From: Cellulosimicrobium sp. ES-005
GTDB lineage: Bacteria > Actinomycetota > Actinomycetes > Actinomycetales > Cellulomonadaceae
DNA: 64,000 bases
Assembly: GCF_040448685.1 (NCBI RefSeq)
Contig: NZ_CP159290.1
Span: 1,116,001 to 1,180,000, forward strand
Direction: 5' to 3'
The position numbers were made by a program, and so were the translations under genes. A model generated the notes under the pieces. It had not been told where the DNA came from, searched no databases, and saw only the letters and a program-made list of their open reading frames with translations. This document shows, in pieces, positions 35,885-45,695 of this stretch (within the stretch, counting starts at the first letter, position 1; each line of letters opens with the position of its first letter).

Positions 35885-37231
35885 ATGAGTAGGAACAGCA
35901 CACGACAGCTCCGTACCCGGGCGACGTCGGTCCCGGCGTACGTCGCTGCGCTCGCCCTCGCCGGGTCGGGAGCGCTTGCGCTTGCCGCCCCGGCGGGTGC
36001 CGACGAGGCGACCGCGGACGGTCTGCACGTCGTCGACGGTCGGCTCGTCGAGGCGGACGGGAGCGACCTCGTCCTCCGCGGGATCAACCACGCGCACACC
36101 TGGTACACCCACGAGTTCCAGGCGTTCGAGGACATCAAGGGCACGGGCGCCAACGCGGTGCGCGTCGTCCTGTCCAGCGGCGACCAATGGACCCGCAACG
36201 ACCCGGCGGACGTCGCGCGCGTCGTCCGCGAGTGCGACGCGAACCGGCTCGTGTGCGCCCTGGAGGTGCACGACACGACGGGCTACGGGGACGAGTACGC
36301 GCCCGCCGCGGTGTCGCTCGACCGCGCTGTCGACTACTGGGAGGACCTGTACCCGACGCTCGCCGGAACGGAGGACAGGGTCCTCGTCAACATCGGCAAC
36401 GAGCCGATCGGCAACGGTCCGGTCGCCGACGAGTGGGCGGCGCGGACGTCGGCCGCGGTCCAGCGCCTGCGGGACATCGGGTACGAGCACACGATCGTCG
36501 TCGACGCCCCGAACTGGGGCCAGGACTGGTCGCGGACGATGTACTCCCAGGCGCGGCAGGTGTTCGACGCCGACCCCGACGCGAACGTCGTGTTCTCCGT
36601 CCACATGTACGAGGTGTACGGCGACGGCGCGGTGGTCACGGACTACCTGGAGCACTTCGTCGACGCCGGACTGCCGCTGATCGTCGGCGAGTTCGGCCCG
36701 GCGCACTACGGCAACGACGTCGACGAGGACACCATCCTCGCCGAGTCGCGGCGCCTCGGCCTCGGCTGGTTCGGGTGGTCCTGGAGCGGCAACAGCGGTG
36801 GCGTGGAGGACCTGGACCTCGTCCAGGGCTTCGACCCGGCCGCTCCGTCCCCCTGGGGCGAGCGCCTGATCTCCGGCCCGGACGGCATCGCCGAGACGTC
36901 GCACGAGGCATCGGTCTTCGCGAGCCGCGCGGACGGATGCTCGGCCGAGCTGGAGATCCAGTACCGGTGGCCGGGTGGCTACCAGGGTCAGGTGCGGGTG
37001 GAGTTCGACGGCGAGCCCGTCTCGACGTGGTCCACCTCGTGGCGCGTGCCCGCGGGCAGCGAGCTCGTGCAGACCTGGCACGGTGCGCTCTCCGTGGACG
37101 ACGGGATCGCGACGGTCACCGCCGAGTCGTGGAACGCGCGCGTGCCGGCCGGCGGGACCATCACCTACGGTTTCTCGGGCCGAGGCGACGCTCCGGTGCT
37201 GGCACCGGTCGTCGACTGCTCGGCAGGCTAG
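35885..37231 (+). CDS. Secreted endo-beta-1,4-mannanase, GH5 with CBM2-like module
   Basis: A 448-aa exported paralogue of the preceding enzyme. It has a signal peptide with a long basic N-region (about 1-39, ending near PAGA) and a GH5 domain (about 45-340) with acid/base Glu173 in NIGNEPIGN and nucleophile Glu269 in LIVGEFGPA. The C-terminal ~100 residues begin CSAELEIQYRWPGGYQGQV and end APVVDC; the terminal Cys pair and the Trp residues in WSTSWRVPAGSE and AESWNARVPAGG match a CBM2. The different binding module suggests it targets cellulose-associated mannan. AACGAAGGAG precedes the ATG. Confidence 0.92.
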   Translation: MSRNSTRQLRTRATSVPAYVAALALAGSGALALAAPAGADEATADGLHVVDGRLVEADGSDLVLRGINHAHTWYTHEFQAFEDIKGTGANAVRVVLSSGDQWTRNDPADVARVVRECDANRLVCALEVHDTTGYGDEYAPAAVSLDRAVDYWEDLYPTLAGTEDRVLVNIGNEPIGNGPVADEWAARTSAAVQRLRDIGYEHTIVVDAPNWGQDWSRTMYSQARQVFDADPDANVVFSVHMYEVYGDGAVVTDYLEHFVDAGLPLIVGEFGPAHYGNDVDEDTILAESRRLGLGWFGWSWSGNSGGVEDLDLVQGFDPAAPSPWGERLISGPDGIAETSHEASVFASRADGCSAELEIQYRWPGGYQGQVRVEFDGEPVSTWSTSWRVPAGSELVQTWHGALSVDDGIATVTAESWNARVPAGGTITYGFSGRGDAPVLAPVVDCSAG

Positions 37232-37246
37232 GAGACCGGCTCGGTG

Positions 37247-37280
37247 AGGTGGAGGCGCGGTCTCGGCCGCGCCTCCACCT
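37247..37280. terminator. Bidirectional hairpin between mannanase and maltokinase
   Basis: A perfect 14-bp stem (37247-37260 with 37267-37280) and 6-nt loop lie between converging gene ends. Confidence 0.75.
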
Positions 37281-37330
37281 TGCCGTACCCGCCGTCGACC
37301 TCACGGGGCGGTGCCGTCCTCCTGGACGGG

Positions 37331-38896
37331 TCAGGCGTTCCCCGCGAGCAGGCGGTCCACCGCGGCGAGGGGGATGGGTTCCCAGTCGGGGCGGTTGCGC
37401 GACTCGTAGACGACCTCGTAGAGCGCCTTGTCGAGCGTGAGCGCCCGGACGAGCGCCTCGGACGTCGCGCGGTCGACGCCGGCGGTGTCGGCCCGGTCGT
37501 ACGCGTCGAGGAACGCGGTGCGCGCCTGGACGGCCCACGCGGCGTCGGGCGCGCGTCCGACGGCGGCGGCGTAGTCGAACGAGCGCACGATCCCGGCGAC
37601 GTCGCGCAGCGCGAGGTCGGGGCGCGTGCGCTCGGCGACCGGGCGCAGGGGCTCGCCCTCGAAGTCGAGGACCTTCCAGCCGAAGCGGCGCGCGTGCAGC
37701 ACCTGGCCGAGGTGCAGGTCGCCGTGGACGGTCTGCAGCCGGGGGAGCGCGTCGGGGACGCGCGTCACGTTCGCGAGGCGCGCGGACGTGCGGTCCCAAA
37801 AGGCGGTGACCTCGGCAGCGCGCCGCCCCAGCGCGCGCGACGACGCGACGGCCTCGTCCGCGCGCCGCCGCAGGTCGGCGACGAGCCAGCGCGCGTCGAC
37901 CGGCGACCCGACGCCGAACGCCCGCCGGAGCGCGGCGTGGAGGTCGGCGAGCACGCGCCCCAGGTCGGCCGCCAGGTCGGCGAACGACGCGCCCTGCCCG
38001 GCGTAGGAGCACGCGAGGTCGAACCCGTCGCGCGCGCCCTCGACGAACTCGCTGAGGATGGCCAGGTGCGCGGAGCGGGGAGCCTCCTGGCCCGGAGCGG
38101 TGCCCGACGGCGGTGCCCCGCCCCCTGCGGTCGGCTCGCCCGGTCGGTGGTCCACGCCCGGGTCGACGGCGGCCGGGTCGTCCTCCGCGTCCCACGTCAC
38201 CTCGAGCCATGCGAGCGGCCGGGGAACCCCGGCCCAGCCCTGGGCCGCCAGCGCGCGGGGGATGGTGACGTCGGGGTTGGGGCCGATCGCGATGGCGCGC
38301 AGGACTTTGAGCATGCTCCCGCCGGCCACCTGCGGCAGCAGCACCGAGCTGTTCGACTGCTCGACGCTCAGCGCGCGTCCACCGGTGAGGTCGGTGTCGG
38401 CGTCGGGGCCTCCGCCGCGGGAACTCGCCCCGTCCGGTGCCGTGCCCGGGTCCTCCCACTGCGCCACGGCCAGGAGGGCCGCCCAGCACGCGGGGTGCGC
38501 GGCGCCGTCGTGCACGACCCACGCGGCGTCGTCGGTGCCGCCCGGGGCGAGCGTCCCGATCGGCGCCGCCCCGCCCGGCGCCGCGCTGCTCTGGCTCTCG
38601 ACGCCAGGCGTCGCGGCGGTCGGCCGAGACACCGGCTCGAGCACGAGGGGCACCTGGACGACGAGGTCCACGCCGTCCCCGACGAGACGCAGCAGGTGGA
38701 GCTCGACCCGCACGGCCCTCCCGGTGTCGGGTCGGCCGGGCGTCGCGGCGCGCGGCGGGGCGTCGAGCGCGAAGGACAGCCAGGGCACGTGGCGCACGGC
38801 GACCCCCTTCACGGGGTACCAGCGGCGCGCCGGCAGCCAGGCGTCCAGGAGCCCCATGAGCTCCGTCGAGGGCGGGTCCGTCCGCCGTACCGTCAC
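37331..38896 (-). CDS. mak: Maltokinase
   Basis: A 521-aa ATP-dependent maltokinase (Pep2-type) making maltose 1-phosphate for GlgE. The kinase motifs are VHGDLHLGQVL (catalytic Asp) and VLDFEGEPLRP (metal-binding Asp), with the N-terminal cap segment LPARRWYPVKG. It is longer than typical maltokinases (about 450 aa) because of two Gly/Pro/Ala-rich insertions (about 110-170 and 235-265). GTG 38896 follows GGAGGAGG. It is the third gene of the minus-strand glgE-treS-mak operon; glgB, usually next, is 13 kb away. Confidence 0.92.
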   Translation of the reverse strand: MTVRRTDPPSTELMGLLDAWLPARRWYPVKGVAVRHVPWLSFALDAPPRAATPGRPDTGRAVRVELHLLRLVGDGVDLVVQVPLVLEPVSRPTAATPGVESQSSAAPGGAAPIGTLAPGGTDDAAWVVHDGAAHPACWAALLAVAQWEDPGTAPDGASSRGGGPDADTDLTGGRALSVEQSNSSVLLPQVAGGSMLKVLRAIAIGPNPDVTIPRALAAQGWAGVPRPLAWLEVTWDAEDDPAAVDPGVDHRPGEPTAGGGAPPSGTAPGQEAPRSAHLAILSEFVEGARDGFDLACSYAGQGASFADLAADLGRVLADLHAALRRAFGVGSPVDARWLVADLRRRADEAVASSRALGRRAAEVTAFWDRTSARLANVTRVPDALPRLQTVHGDLHLGQVLHARRFGWKVLDFEGEPLRPVAERTRPDLALRDVAGIVRSFDYAAAVGRAPDAAWAVQARTAFLDAYDRADTAGVDRATSEALVRALTLDKALYEVVYESRNRPDWEPIPLAAVDRLLAGNA

Positions 38897-38977
38897 GCGT
38901 GCCTCCTCCGGTCAGGTCGCCTTCATGCCATCACGCGCGCGACGAGCCCGCCGCACGAGGACCGGGAGGAGCCGTGC

Positions 38978-40771
38978 TCACGCAGGGTCGTGCACCACGA
39001 GCCAGTAGAAGTCGCGCGACCCCCACGTCATGACGACGCGCCCGTCGTCGTCGACGGCCGGGAAGTGCGCGCCGCCGAACACGTCGGTGAGCGTCGCCCC
39101 GGGGTGGTCGGGCAGGTGCACCGCGGCCGAGCGGGCGGTCGCGGAGAGGTTCGCGACGCACAGGATCGTCTCGGCGTCGGTCCGGCGCAGGAACGCGAGG
39201 ATCGACTCGTTGTCGCACTCGAGCGCGACGAAGTCGCCCGTGCCGAACGCCTTGTGGCGGCGCCGGACCTTGAGCATGCCGTGCACCCAGTGCAGCAGGG
39301 ACGTCGACTGCTCGAGCTGCGCCTCGACGTTGACGTAGCCGTAGTGGTGCACGAGCGACTGCACGAGCGGCAGGTACACCTTGCCGGGGTCGGCGGTCGA
39401 GAACCCGGCGTTGCGGTCGGGCGTCCACTGCATGGGGGTGCGCACCGCGTCGCGGTCCGGCAGCCAGATGTTGTCTCCCATCCCGATCTCGTCGCCGTAG
39501 TAGAGGCACGGGCTGCCCGGCAGGGAGAGCAGGAGCGCGTGGGCGAGCTCGACCTCCTTGCGCGAGTTGTCGAGCAGGGGAGCGAGCCGACGGCGGATGC
39601 CGACGTTCGCGCGCATGCGCGGGTCGGGCGCGTACCACCCGTACATCGACGCGCGCTCCTCGGTGGACACCATCTCCAGGGTGAGCTCGTCGTGGTTGCG
39701 CAGGAACGTGCTCCACTGCGCGCCGGGCGGGATGTCGGGCGTGTCGGCGAGGATCTCCAGGACCTGGTTCGCGCGCTGGTCGCGGATCGCGTAGTAGATG
39801 CGGGGCATCACGGGGAAGTGGAAGCACATGTGGCACTCGGGCTCGTCCTCGGTGCCGAAGTAGTCCACGACCTCGCGCGGCCACTGGTTCGCCTCGGCGA
39901 GCAGGATGCGTCCCGGGAACTCGGCGTCGACCATGCGCCGCACGCGCCGCAGGAACTCGTGCGTCTGGGGCAGGTTCTCGCAGTTGGTGCCCTCGGCCTC
40001 GTAGAGGTACGGCACGGCGTCGAGGCGGAACCCGTCGACGCCCATCTGCAGCCAGAACCGCGCGACGTCGAGCATCGCGTCGGCGACGCGCGGGTTCTCG
40101 AAGTTGAGGTCGGGCTGGTGGGAGAAGAACCGGTGCCAGAAGAACTGGCGGCGCACGGGGTCGAACGTCCAGTTGGACGTCTCGGTGTCGACGAAGATGA
40201 TGCGCGCGTCCTGGTAGCGCGTGTCGTCGTCGCTCCACACGTAGAAGTCGCCGTACGGGCCCTCGGGGTCGGCGCGCGACGCCTGGAACCAGGGGTGCTG
40301 GTCGCTCGTGTGGTTCATGACGAGGTCGATGACGACGCGCATCCCGCGCGCGTGCGCCTCGCTGACGAGCTCGGCGAAGTCCGACGTCGAGCCGTACTGC
40401 GGCGCGATCGCGGTGTAGTCGGAGACGTCGTAGCCGCCGTCGCGCAGGGGCGACGGGTAGAACGGCGGCAGCCACAGCGCGTCGATGCCGAGCCACTGGA
40501 GGTAGTCGAGGCGGTCGATGAGGCCCCGCAGGTCGCCCGTCCCGCTGCCGTCGGAGTCGGAGAACGCGCGGACGATCACCTCGTAGAACACCGCCGTGCG
40601 GTACCAGTCCGGGTCGTCGGACAGCCCGGGGCGCGCGTCGACGGGCGCCGTCGGCTGGCGCCGGGGCGGGAGCGCCGCGACGGGGACCGGCGCGGTGATG
40701 GGCGGCACGGGGGCGGGGCCGGCAGCGGGACCGCGCACGGGGACCGGTGCAGCGTCGCGAGGGAACGTCAT
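38978..40771 (-). CDS. treS: Trehalose synthase (maltose alpha-D-glucosyltransferase)
   Basis: A 597-aa GH13 subfamily-16 enzyme interconverting trehalose and maltose. Motifs are [20 protein letters not shown] at the barrel start, [17 protein letters not shown], nucleophile Asp in [14 protein letters not shown], acid/base Glu in [10 protein letters not shown] and Asp in [13 protein letters not shown] Pro/Ala/Val-rich N-terminal extension of about 50 residues is present. ATG 40771 overlaps the glgE stop by 4 bp, so the two are coupled. It supplies maltose to maltokinase encoded 81 bp downstream. The open frame continues far upstream, but only as a shadow of glgE. Confidence 0.96.
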   Translation of the reverse strand: MTFPRDAAPVPVRGPAAGPAPVPPITAPVPVAALPPRRQPTAPVDARPGLSDDPDWYRTAVFYEVIVRAFSDSDGSGTGDLRGLIDRLDYLQWLGIDALWLPPFYPSPLRDGGYDVSDYTAIAPQYGSTSDFAELVSEAHARGMRVVIDLVMNHTSDQHPWFQASRADPEGPYGDFYVWSDDDTRYQDARIIFVDTETSNWTFDPVRRQFFWHRFFSHQPDLNFENPRVADAMLDVARFWLQMGVDGFRLDAVPYLYEAEGTNCENLPQTHEFLRRVRRMVDAEFPGRILLAEANQWPREVVDYFGTEDEPECHMCFHFPVMPRIYYAIRDQRANQVLEILADTPDIPPGAQWSTFLRNHDELTLEMVSTEERASMYGWYAPDPRMRANVGIRRRLAPLLDNSRKEVELAHALLLSLPGSPCLYYGDEIGMGDNIWLPDRDAVRTPMQWTPDRNAGFSTADPGKVYLPLVQSLVHHYGYVNVEAQLEQSTSLLHWVHGMLKVRRRHKAFGTGDFVALECDNESILAFLRRTDAETILCVANLSATARSAAVHLPDHPGATLTDVFGGAHFPAVDDDGRVVMTWGSRDFYWLVVHDPA

Positions 40772-42909
40772 GCAAGCCTCACGTGCACGACGTGCGCGAC
40801 CTGGCGCATCGGCTCGAGCCGCACGTAGACGTCCTGGCCCCAGCCGTAGCTCTCGCCGGACAGCTCGTCGTGCGCGACGAAGGACGGCGCCCACGGGTCC
40901 TGGCCGTCCGCGAGGGGAGGCAGCCCGAGGGCCGCGAGGTCGAGGTGCACGTTCGACTCCTGCGGGGAGTGGGGGTCGAGGTTCACGACGACGACGACCG
41001 TGTCGGCCTCGCCGGTCGGCGAGTGCTCGGCGGGCAGGTGCCGGGAGAACGCGAGCACCTGGTCGTTCGTCGTCGGGTGGACGGTGAGGTTGCGGAGCTG
41101 GCGCAGCGCGGGGTGGTCGCGCCGGACCTCGTTGAGCCGCGTGAGCAGCGTCGAGATCCCGATCTCCTCCGCGAGCGCCCAGTCGCGCGGCTTGTACTCG
41201 TACTTCTCGTTGTCGATCTGCTCCTCGACGCCCGGCCGCGGCACGTTCTCCACGAGCTCGTACCCGGAGTAGATCCCCCACGTGGGCGACCCGGTCGCGG
41301 CGAGCACCGCGCGTACCGCGAACCCGGCCACCCCGCCGTGCTGGAGGTAGGGCGGGAGGATGTCGTGCGTCGTCGGCCAGAAGCTGGGCCGCATGTACGC
41401 GCCGGCCTCGCCCGACACCTCGGCGAGGTACTCGGCGAGCTCGTCGCGGGTGTTGCGCCACGTGAAGTACGTGTACGACTGGTGGAACCCGATCCGCGCG
41501 AGCGTGTGCATCATCGCGGGCTTGGTGAACGCCTCGGAGAGGAACACGACCTCGGGGTTCGTCGCGCGCACCTCGGCCAGGAGCCACTCCCAGAAGTCGA
41601 GCGGCTTGGTGTGCGGGTTGTCGACGCGGAACGCGGTGACGCCGCGGTCGATCCACACGCGGACCACGCGCAGCACCTCGGCGTAGATGCCCGCGGGGTC
41701 GTTGTCGAAGTTCAGGGGATAGATGTCCTGGTACTTCTTGGGCGGGTTCTCGGCGTACGCGATCGAGCCGTCGACGCGGGTCGTGAACCACTCGGGGTGC
41801 TCGGTCACCCACGGGTGGTCGGGCGAGCACTGCAGCGCGAGGTCGATCGCGACCTCGAGCCCGTTGCGCCGCGCCTCCTTGACGAACGCGCGGAACGTGC
41901 GGTCGCTGCCGAGCTCGGGGTGGATCGCGTCGTGGCCGCCGTCCTTCGAGCCGATCGCGTACGGGCTGCCCGGGTCGCCCGGGAGTGCCGTGAGGGAGTT
42001 GTTGCGGCCCTTGCGGTGGGTCGTGCCGATGGGGTGGACGGGCGTGAGGTAGACGACGTCGAACCCCATCGCGGCGATCGCCGGCAGGCGCCGGGCCGCC
42101 GCGGTGAACGTGCCGGAGCGCCAGCGGCCGTCCTTCATCCGGCGCGCACCCTCGGAGCGCGGGAACATCTCGTACCACGCACCCGCGAGCGCCAGCGGTC
42201 GTTCGACGCGCAGGTCGTAGGTGGCCGACGCCGTCACGTGGTCGCGCAGGGGCGCGCGGTCCAGGACGTCGCGCACCTCGGGCGACGTCGCCGCGGCGAG
42301 GCGGGCCTCGGCGGGGCGGCTCGCGTCGGCGAGGGCGGCGGCCGCGTCGGCGAGCGTGCGCGCGTCCTGCGGCGACCGGGTGCCCGGGGTGCCGTCGGCG
42401 CCCGGGAGGGGGACCGCGTCGGCCAGGACGCGCTCGAAGAGCCGGACCCCCTCGGCGAGCATGAGGTCGACGTCGACGCCCGCGGCGATCTTCACGGTCG
42501 CGTCGTGCGCCCACGTGCCGTAGGGGTCGCTCCACGCCTCGACCCGCAACGACCAGTCGCCGATCGCGTCGGGGTGCAGCGTGGCGCGGAACCGGTCGAG
42601 GCCGGGCGCCACGTCCACCATGCGCGCGGTGCGCTCGGCGCCGTCGGGGGCGACGAGGACGGCGGTCGCGGCGACGGCGTCGTGCCCCTCGCGGAACACG
42701 GTCGCCTCGACCGGCACCATCTCGCCGACGACGGCCTTCGCGGGCCACCGCCCGCCCTCGACGACGGGCGAGACGTCCAGCACGGGGATGCGGCCGATCG
42801 GGGCGGGCGGGGCAGGACGGGGGGCGGTCGCGGGGGTGCGGTGCGGCGCGGGGGCCGGAGAGGTCGACGTCACACGCACAACGTATCGAGGCCCGCGGGG
42901 GGCAGGCAC
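40768..42909 (-). CDS. glgE: Alpha-1,4-glucan:maltose-1-phosphate maltosyltransferase
   Basis: A GH13 subfamily-3 enzyme extending alpha-glucan with maltose 1-phosphate. Of 713 aa, the N-terminal ~240 hold a beta-sandwich and helical insert; the barrel shows [18 protein letters not shown], nucleophile Asp in [13 protein letters not shown], acid/base Glu in [11 protein letters not shown] and Asp in [12 protein letters not shown]. The start is uncertain: GTG 42909 gives the longest frame, but GTG 42879 or 42873 (before TSTSPAP) are equally possible, and none has a good ribosome-binding site. It is divergent from glgP. Confidence 0.95.
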   Translation of the reverse strand: MPAPRGPRYVVRVTSTSPAPAPHRTPATAPRPAPPAPIGRIPVLDVSPVVEGGRWPAKAVVGEMVPVEATVFREGHDAVAATAVLVAPDGAERTARMVDVAPGLDRFRATLHPDAIGDWSLRVEAWSDPYGTWAHDATVKIAAGVDVDLMLAEGVRLFERVLADAVPLPGADGTPGTRSPQDARTLADAAAALADASRPAEARLAAATSPEVRDVLDRAPLRDHVTASATYDLRVERPLALAGAWYEMFPRSEGARRMKDGRWRSGTFTAAARRLPAIAAMGFDVVYLTPVHPIGTTHRKGRNNSLTALPGDPGSPYAIGSKDGGHDAIHPELGSDRTFRAFVKEARRNGLEVAIDLALQCSPDHPWVTEHPEWFTTRVDGSIAYAENPPKKYQDIYPLNFDNDPAGIYAEVLRVVRVWIDRGVTAFRVDNPHTKPLDFWEWLLAEVRATNPEVVFLSEAFTKPAMMHTLARIGFHQSYTYFTWRNTRDELAEYLAEVSGEAGAYMRPSFWPTTHDILPPYLQHGGVAGFAVRAVLAATGSPTWGIYSGYELVENVPRPGVEEQIDNEKYEYKPRDWALAEEIGISTLLTRLNEVRRDHPALRQLRNLTVHPTTNDQVLAFSRHLPAEHSPTGEADTVVVVVNLDPHSPQESNVHLDLAALGLPPLADGQDPWAPSFVAHDELSGESYGWGQDVYVRLEPMRQVAHVVHVRLA

Positions 42910-43030
42910 CTGGGAGCGGGCTCGGCAGGCGTCGACGAGGTGCGGTGTCGGGCGTGGCGCCGGGGTGAAAGTTCACGCAAGCGTGACGTGCGTGTGACAC
43001 CGCGAGGGTGTGCACCGGCCTCGGCCTGCG

Positions 43031-43036
43031 TAGTCT
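43031..43036 (+). promoter_or_regulatory. Candidate -10 element for a leaderless glgP transcript
   Basis: TAGTCT ends 7 nt before GTG 43044, and no ribosome-binding site is present between them. This spacing puts the transcription start at or next to the start codon, as in leaderless actinobacterial mRNAs. Confidence 0.5.
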
Positions 43037-43043
43037 CGTCCCC

Positions 43044-45641
43044 GTGAGAGCGATCCGACGGTTCACCGTCCGCACCCTGCTGCCCGCCGAGCTGCGCGAC
43101 CTGGACGAGCTGGCCCACAACCTGCGCTGGTCCTGGCACGCCCCGACGCGCGACCTGTTCGCCGGTATCGACCCCGAGGCGTGGGCGTCCGTGCACGGCG
43201 ACCCCGTCGCGCTGCTGGGCGCGCTCGGCCCGGAACGGCTCGCGGAGCTCGCCGCGGACGGCGCGTTCGTCGAGCGCGTGCGCGCGGCGGCGGCCGACCT
43301 GCGCCACTACCTCGACGACGCGCTGTGGTACCAGCAGCGGGCCGCCTCCGACGAGGACGGCTCGCTCCCGGCCGCGATCGCCTACTTCTCGCCCGAGTTC
43401 GGCATCACGTCGGTGCTGCCGCAGTACTCCGGCGGCCTCGGCATCCTCGCGGGCGACCACCTCAAGAGCGCGAGCGACCTCGGCGTGCCGATCGTCGGCG
43501 TCGGGCTCCTGTACGGCGCCGGATACTTCAAGCAGTCCCTCACGCGCGACGGCTGGCAGGTCGAGACCTACCCGCTGCTCGACCCGGACGGCCTGCCGCT
43601 GACCCTCCTGCGCGACGACGACGGCACGCCCGCGCGGGTGTCGCTCGCCCTCCCGGGCGGTCGGACGCTGCACGCGCACGTGTGGGTCGCTGCCGTGGGC
43701 CGCGTGCCCTTGCTGCTCCTCGACTCCAACGTGCCCGGCAACGACGAGGCCGCGCGCAAGGTCACCGACCGCCTCTACGGGGGCGGCGGCGAGCACCGCC
43801 TCCAGCAGGAGCTGCTGCTCGGCGTGGGCGGCGTGCGCGCGCTGCGCCTGTGGTCGCGCCTCACCGGTGCGCCGGCCCCGGAGGTCTACCACACCAACGA
43901 GGGGCACGCCGGGTTCCTCGGCGTCGAGCGCATCCGCGAGCTCGTCGAGCAGGGCCTCACGTTCGACGAGGCCCTGGAGGCCGTGCGCGCCGCGACGGTC
44001 TTCACGACGCACACGCCCGTTCCGGCCGGCATCGACCGGTTCGGGCGCGACCTCGTCACGCAGTACTTCGGCGGCGACATGGCCGTCGACGGGCTGCCCG
44101 TGGAGCGCGTCCTCGCGCTCGGCGCGGAGGACTACGACGGCGGCGACCCGACCGTGTTCAACATGGCCGTCATGGGCCTGCGCCTCGGCGGGCGGGCGAA
44201 CGGCGTCTCCCTCCTGCACGGCGAGGTGTCGCGCGGCATGTTCGAGGGCCTGTGGCCGGGCTTCGACGCCCGCGAGGTCCCGATCACCTCGGTGACGAAC
44301 GGCGTGCACTCGCCCACGTGGGTGGACCCGGCGTTCGCGGCCCTCGAGGCCGACCGGCTCGGGCTCGACGAGCTCACGGCCGACGCCGCGTCGTCGGGCT
44401 GGCTGCGCGGCGACGGGGACGGCGGCGTGAGCGACGGCGAGCTGTGGGCGGTCCGCCGCGAGATGCGCGGCCGCCTCGTCGACGAGGCCCGCCGCCGCGT
44501 GCGCAAGTCGTGGCGCGAGCGCGGTGCGACCCCCGCCGAGCTGGGCTGGGTCGACGACGTCCTGTCGCCCGACGTGCTCACCATCGGCTTCGCGCGGCGC
44601 GTGCCCACGTACAAGCGGCTCACGCTCATGCTCCGCGACCCCGACCGGCTCAAGGCGCTGCTGCTGCACCCCGAGCGCCCCGTGCAGCTCGTCGTCGCGG
44701 GCAAGTCGCACCCCGCCGACGACCAGGGCAAGCGGCTCATCCAGCAGCTCGTGCGCTTCACCGACGACCCCGAGGTGCGCCACCGCATCGTCTTCCTGCC
44801 CAACTACGACATCGCCATGGCGCAGTCCCTCTACCCGGGCTGCGACGTCTGGCTCAACAACCCGCTGCGCCCGCTCGAGGCATCCGGGACGTCGGGCATG
44901 AAGTCGGCGCTCAACGGCGGCCTCAACCTGTCCATCCTCGACGGGTGGTGGGACGAGTGGTTCGACGGCGAGAACGGCTGGGCCATCCCCACCGCCGACG
45001 GCGTCGAGGACCCCGACCGCCGGGACGACCTCGAGGCCGCAGCCCTGTACGACCTCGTCGAGCAGCAGGTCGCGCCGCGCTTCTACGACCGCGACACGTC
45101 CGGCGTGCCCGGCCGGTGGCTCGAGATGGTGCGGCACACGCTCGCGACGCTCGGGCCGAAGGTCCAGGCGACGCGCATGGTCGGCGAGTACGTGACGCGG
45201 CTCTACGCGCCCGCTGCGGCGGCGGGGCGAGCGCTCGCGGCCGACGGCCTCGCCCCCGCGCGCGAGCTCGCGCACTGGAAGGAGTCCGTGCGGTCCGGGT
45301 GGTCGCGCGTGCGCGTCGACCACGTCGACTCGTCCGGCATCGGCGAGGTGCCGCAGGTCGGGGACCGGCTCACCGTGCGCGCGTACGTGTCGCTCGGCGA
45401 CCTGCGCCCCGAGGACGTGCAGGTGCAGGTCGTGCACGGCCGCGTCAGCGAGGCCGACGTCATCGAGGAGTTCACGGCCGAGCCGCTCGCGCTCGCCGAG
45501 ACGTACGAGGCCGGCCGCTACGCGTTCGCCGGCGACGTCGTGCTCGACGCGTCCGGCCCGTTCGGCTACACGGTCCGCGTCGTCCCGACGCACACCGGCC
45601 TCCCCAGCGTCGCCGAGCTCGGCCTCGTCGCCAACGCCTGA
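43044..45641 (+). CDS. glgP: Alpha-glucan phosphorylase
   Basis: An 865-aa GT35 enzyme releasing glucose 1-phosphate from alpha-glucan ends. The N-terminal domain starts [13 protein letters not shown] with [17 protein letters not shown]; the substrate region has [20 protein letters not shown] and [10 protein letters not shown]. The PLP-binding Lys lies in [17 protein letters not shown]. The length matches the actinobacterial short-type phosphorylase. GTG 43044 is chosen because the conserved N-terminus starts there; it appears leaderless. It is divergent from the glgE operon, pairing synthesis with breakdown. Confidence 0.95.
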   Translation: MRAIRRFTVRTLLPAELRDLDELAHNLRWSWHAPTRDLFAGIDPEAWASVHGDPVALLGALGPERLAELAADGAFVERVRAAAADLRHYLDDALWYQQRAASDEDGSLPAAIAYFSPEFGITSVLPQYSGGLGILAGDHLKSASDLGVPIVGVGLLYGAGYFKQSLTRDGWQVETYPLLDPDGLPLTLLRDDDGTPARVSLALPGGRTLHAHVWVAAVGRVPLLLLDSNVPGNDEAARKVTDRLYGGGGEHRLQQELLLGVGGVRALRLWSRLTGAPAPEVYHTNEGHAGFLGVERIRELVEQGLTFDEALEAVRAATVFTTHTPVPAGIDRFGRDLVTQYFGGDMAVDGLPVERVLALGAEDYDGGDPTVFNMAVMGLRLGGRANGVSLLHGEVSRGMFEGLWPGFDAREVPITSVTNGVHSPTWVDPAFAALEADRLGLDELTADAASSGWLRGDGDGGVSDGELWAVRREMRGRLVDEARRRVRKSWRERGATPAELGWVDDVLSPDVLTIGFARRVPTYKRLTLMLRDPDRLKALLLHPERPVQLVVAGKSHPADDQGKRLIQQLVRFTDDPEVRHRIVFLPNYDIAMAQSLYPGCDVWLNNPLRPLEASGTSGMKSALNGGLNLSILDGWWDEWFDGENGWAIPTADGVEDPDRRDDLEAAALYDLVEQQVAPRFYDRDTSGVPGRWLEMVRHTLATLGPKVQATRMVGEYVTRLYAPAAAAGRALAADGLAPARELAHWKESVRSGWSRVRVDHVDSSGIGEVPQVGDRLTVRAYVSLGDLRPEDVQVQVVHGRVSEADVIEEFTAEPLALAETYEAGRYAFAGDVVLDASGPFGYTVRVVPTHTGLPSVAELGLVANA

Positions 45642-45658
45642 CCCGCACCGGCGGGGGA

Positions 45659-45693
45659 GAGCCCGCGCGCGCTGCCCCGGCGCGCGCGGGCTC
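45659..45693. terminator. Bidirectional hairpin after glgP
   Basis: A perfect 14-bp GC-rich stem (45659-45672 with 45680-45693) and 7-nt loop, directly between glgP (+) and the dehydrogenase stop (-). Confidence 0.75.
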
Positions 45694-45695
45694 CG

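Noticed and set aside
36187-37440. Plus-strand frame running through the second mannanase into the intergenic region
   Set aside because: It is a shadow in another frame, rich in Arg and Gly. The real gene ends at 37231, followed by a perfect hairpin.
38978-43120. A single 1380-codon minus-strand frame upstream of and including treS
   Set aside because: Only the last 597 codons are treS. The upstream part is Arg/Pro/Ala-rich shadow translation of glgE in another frame, and treS has its own ATG overlapping the glgE stop.
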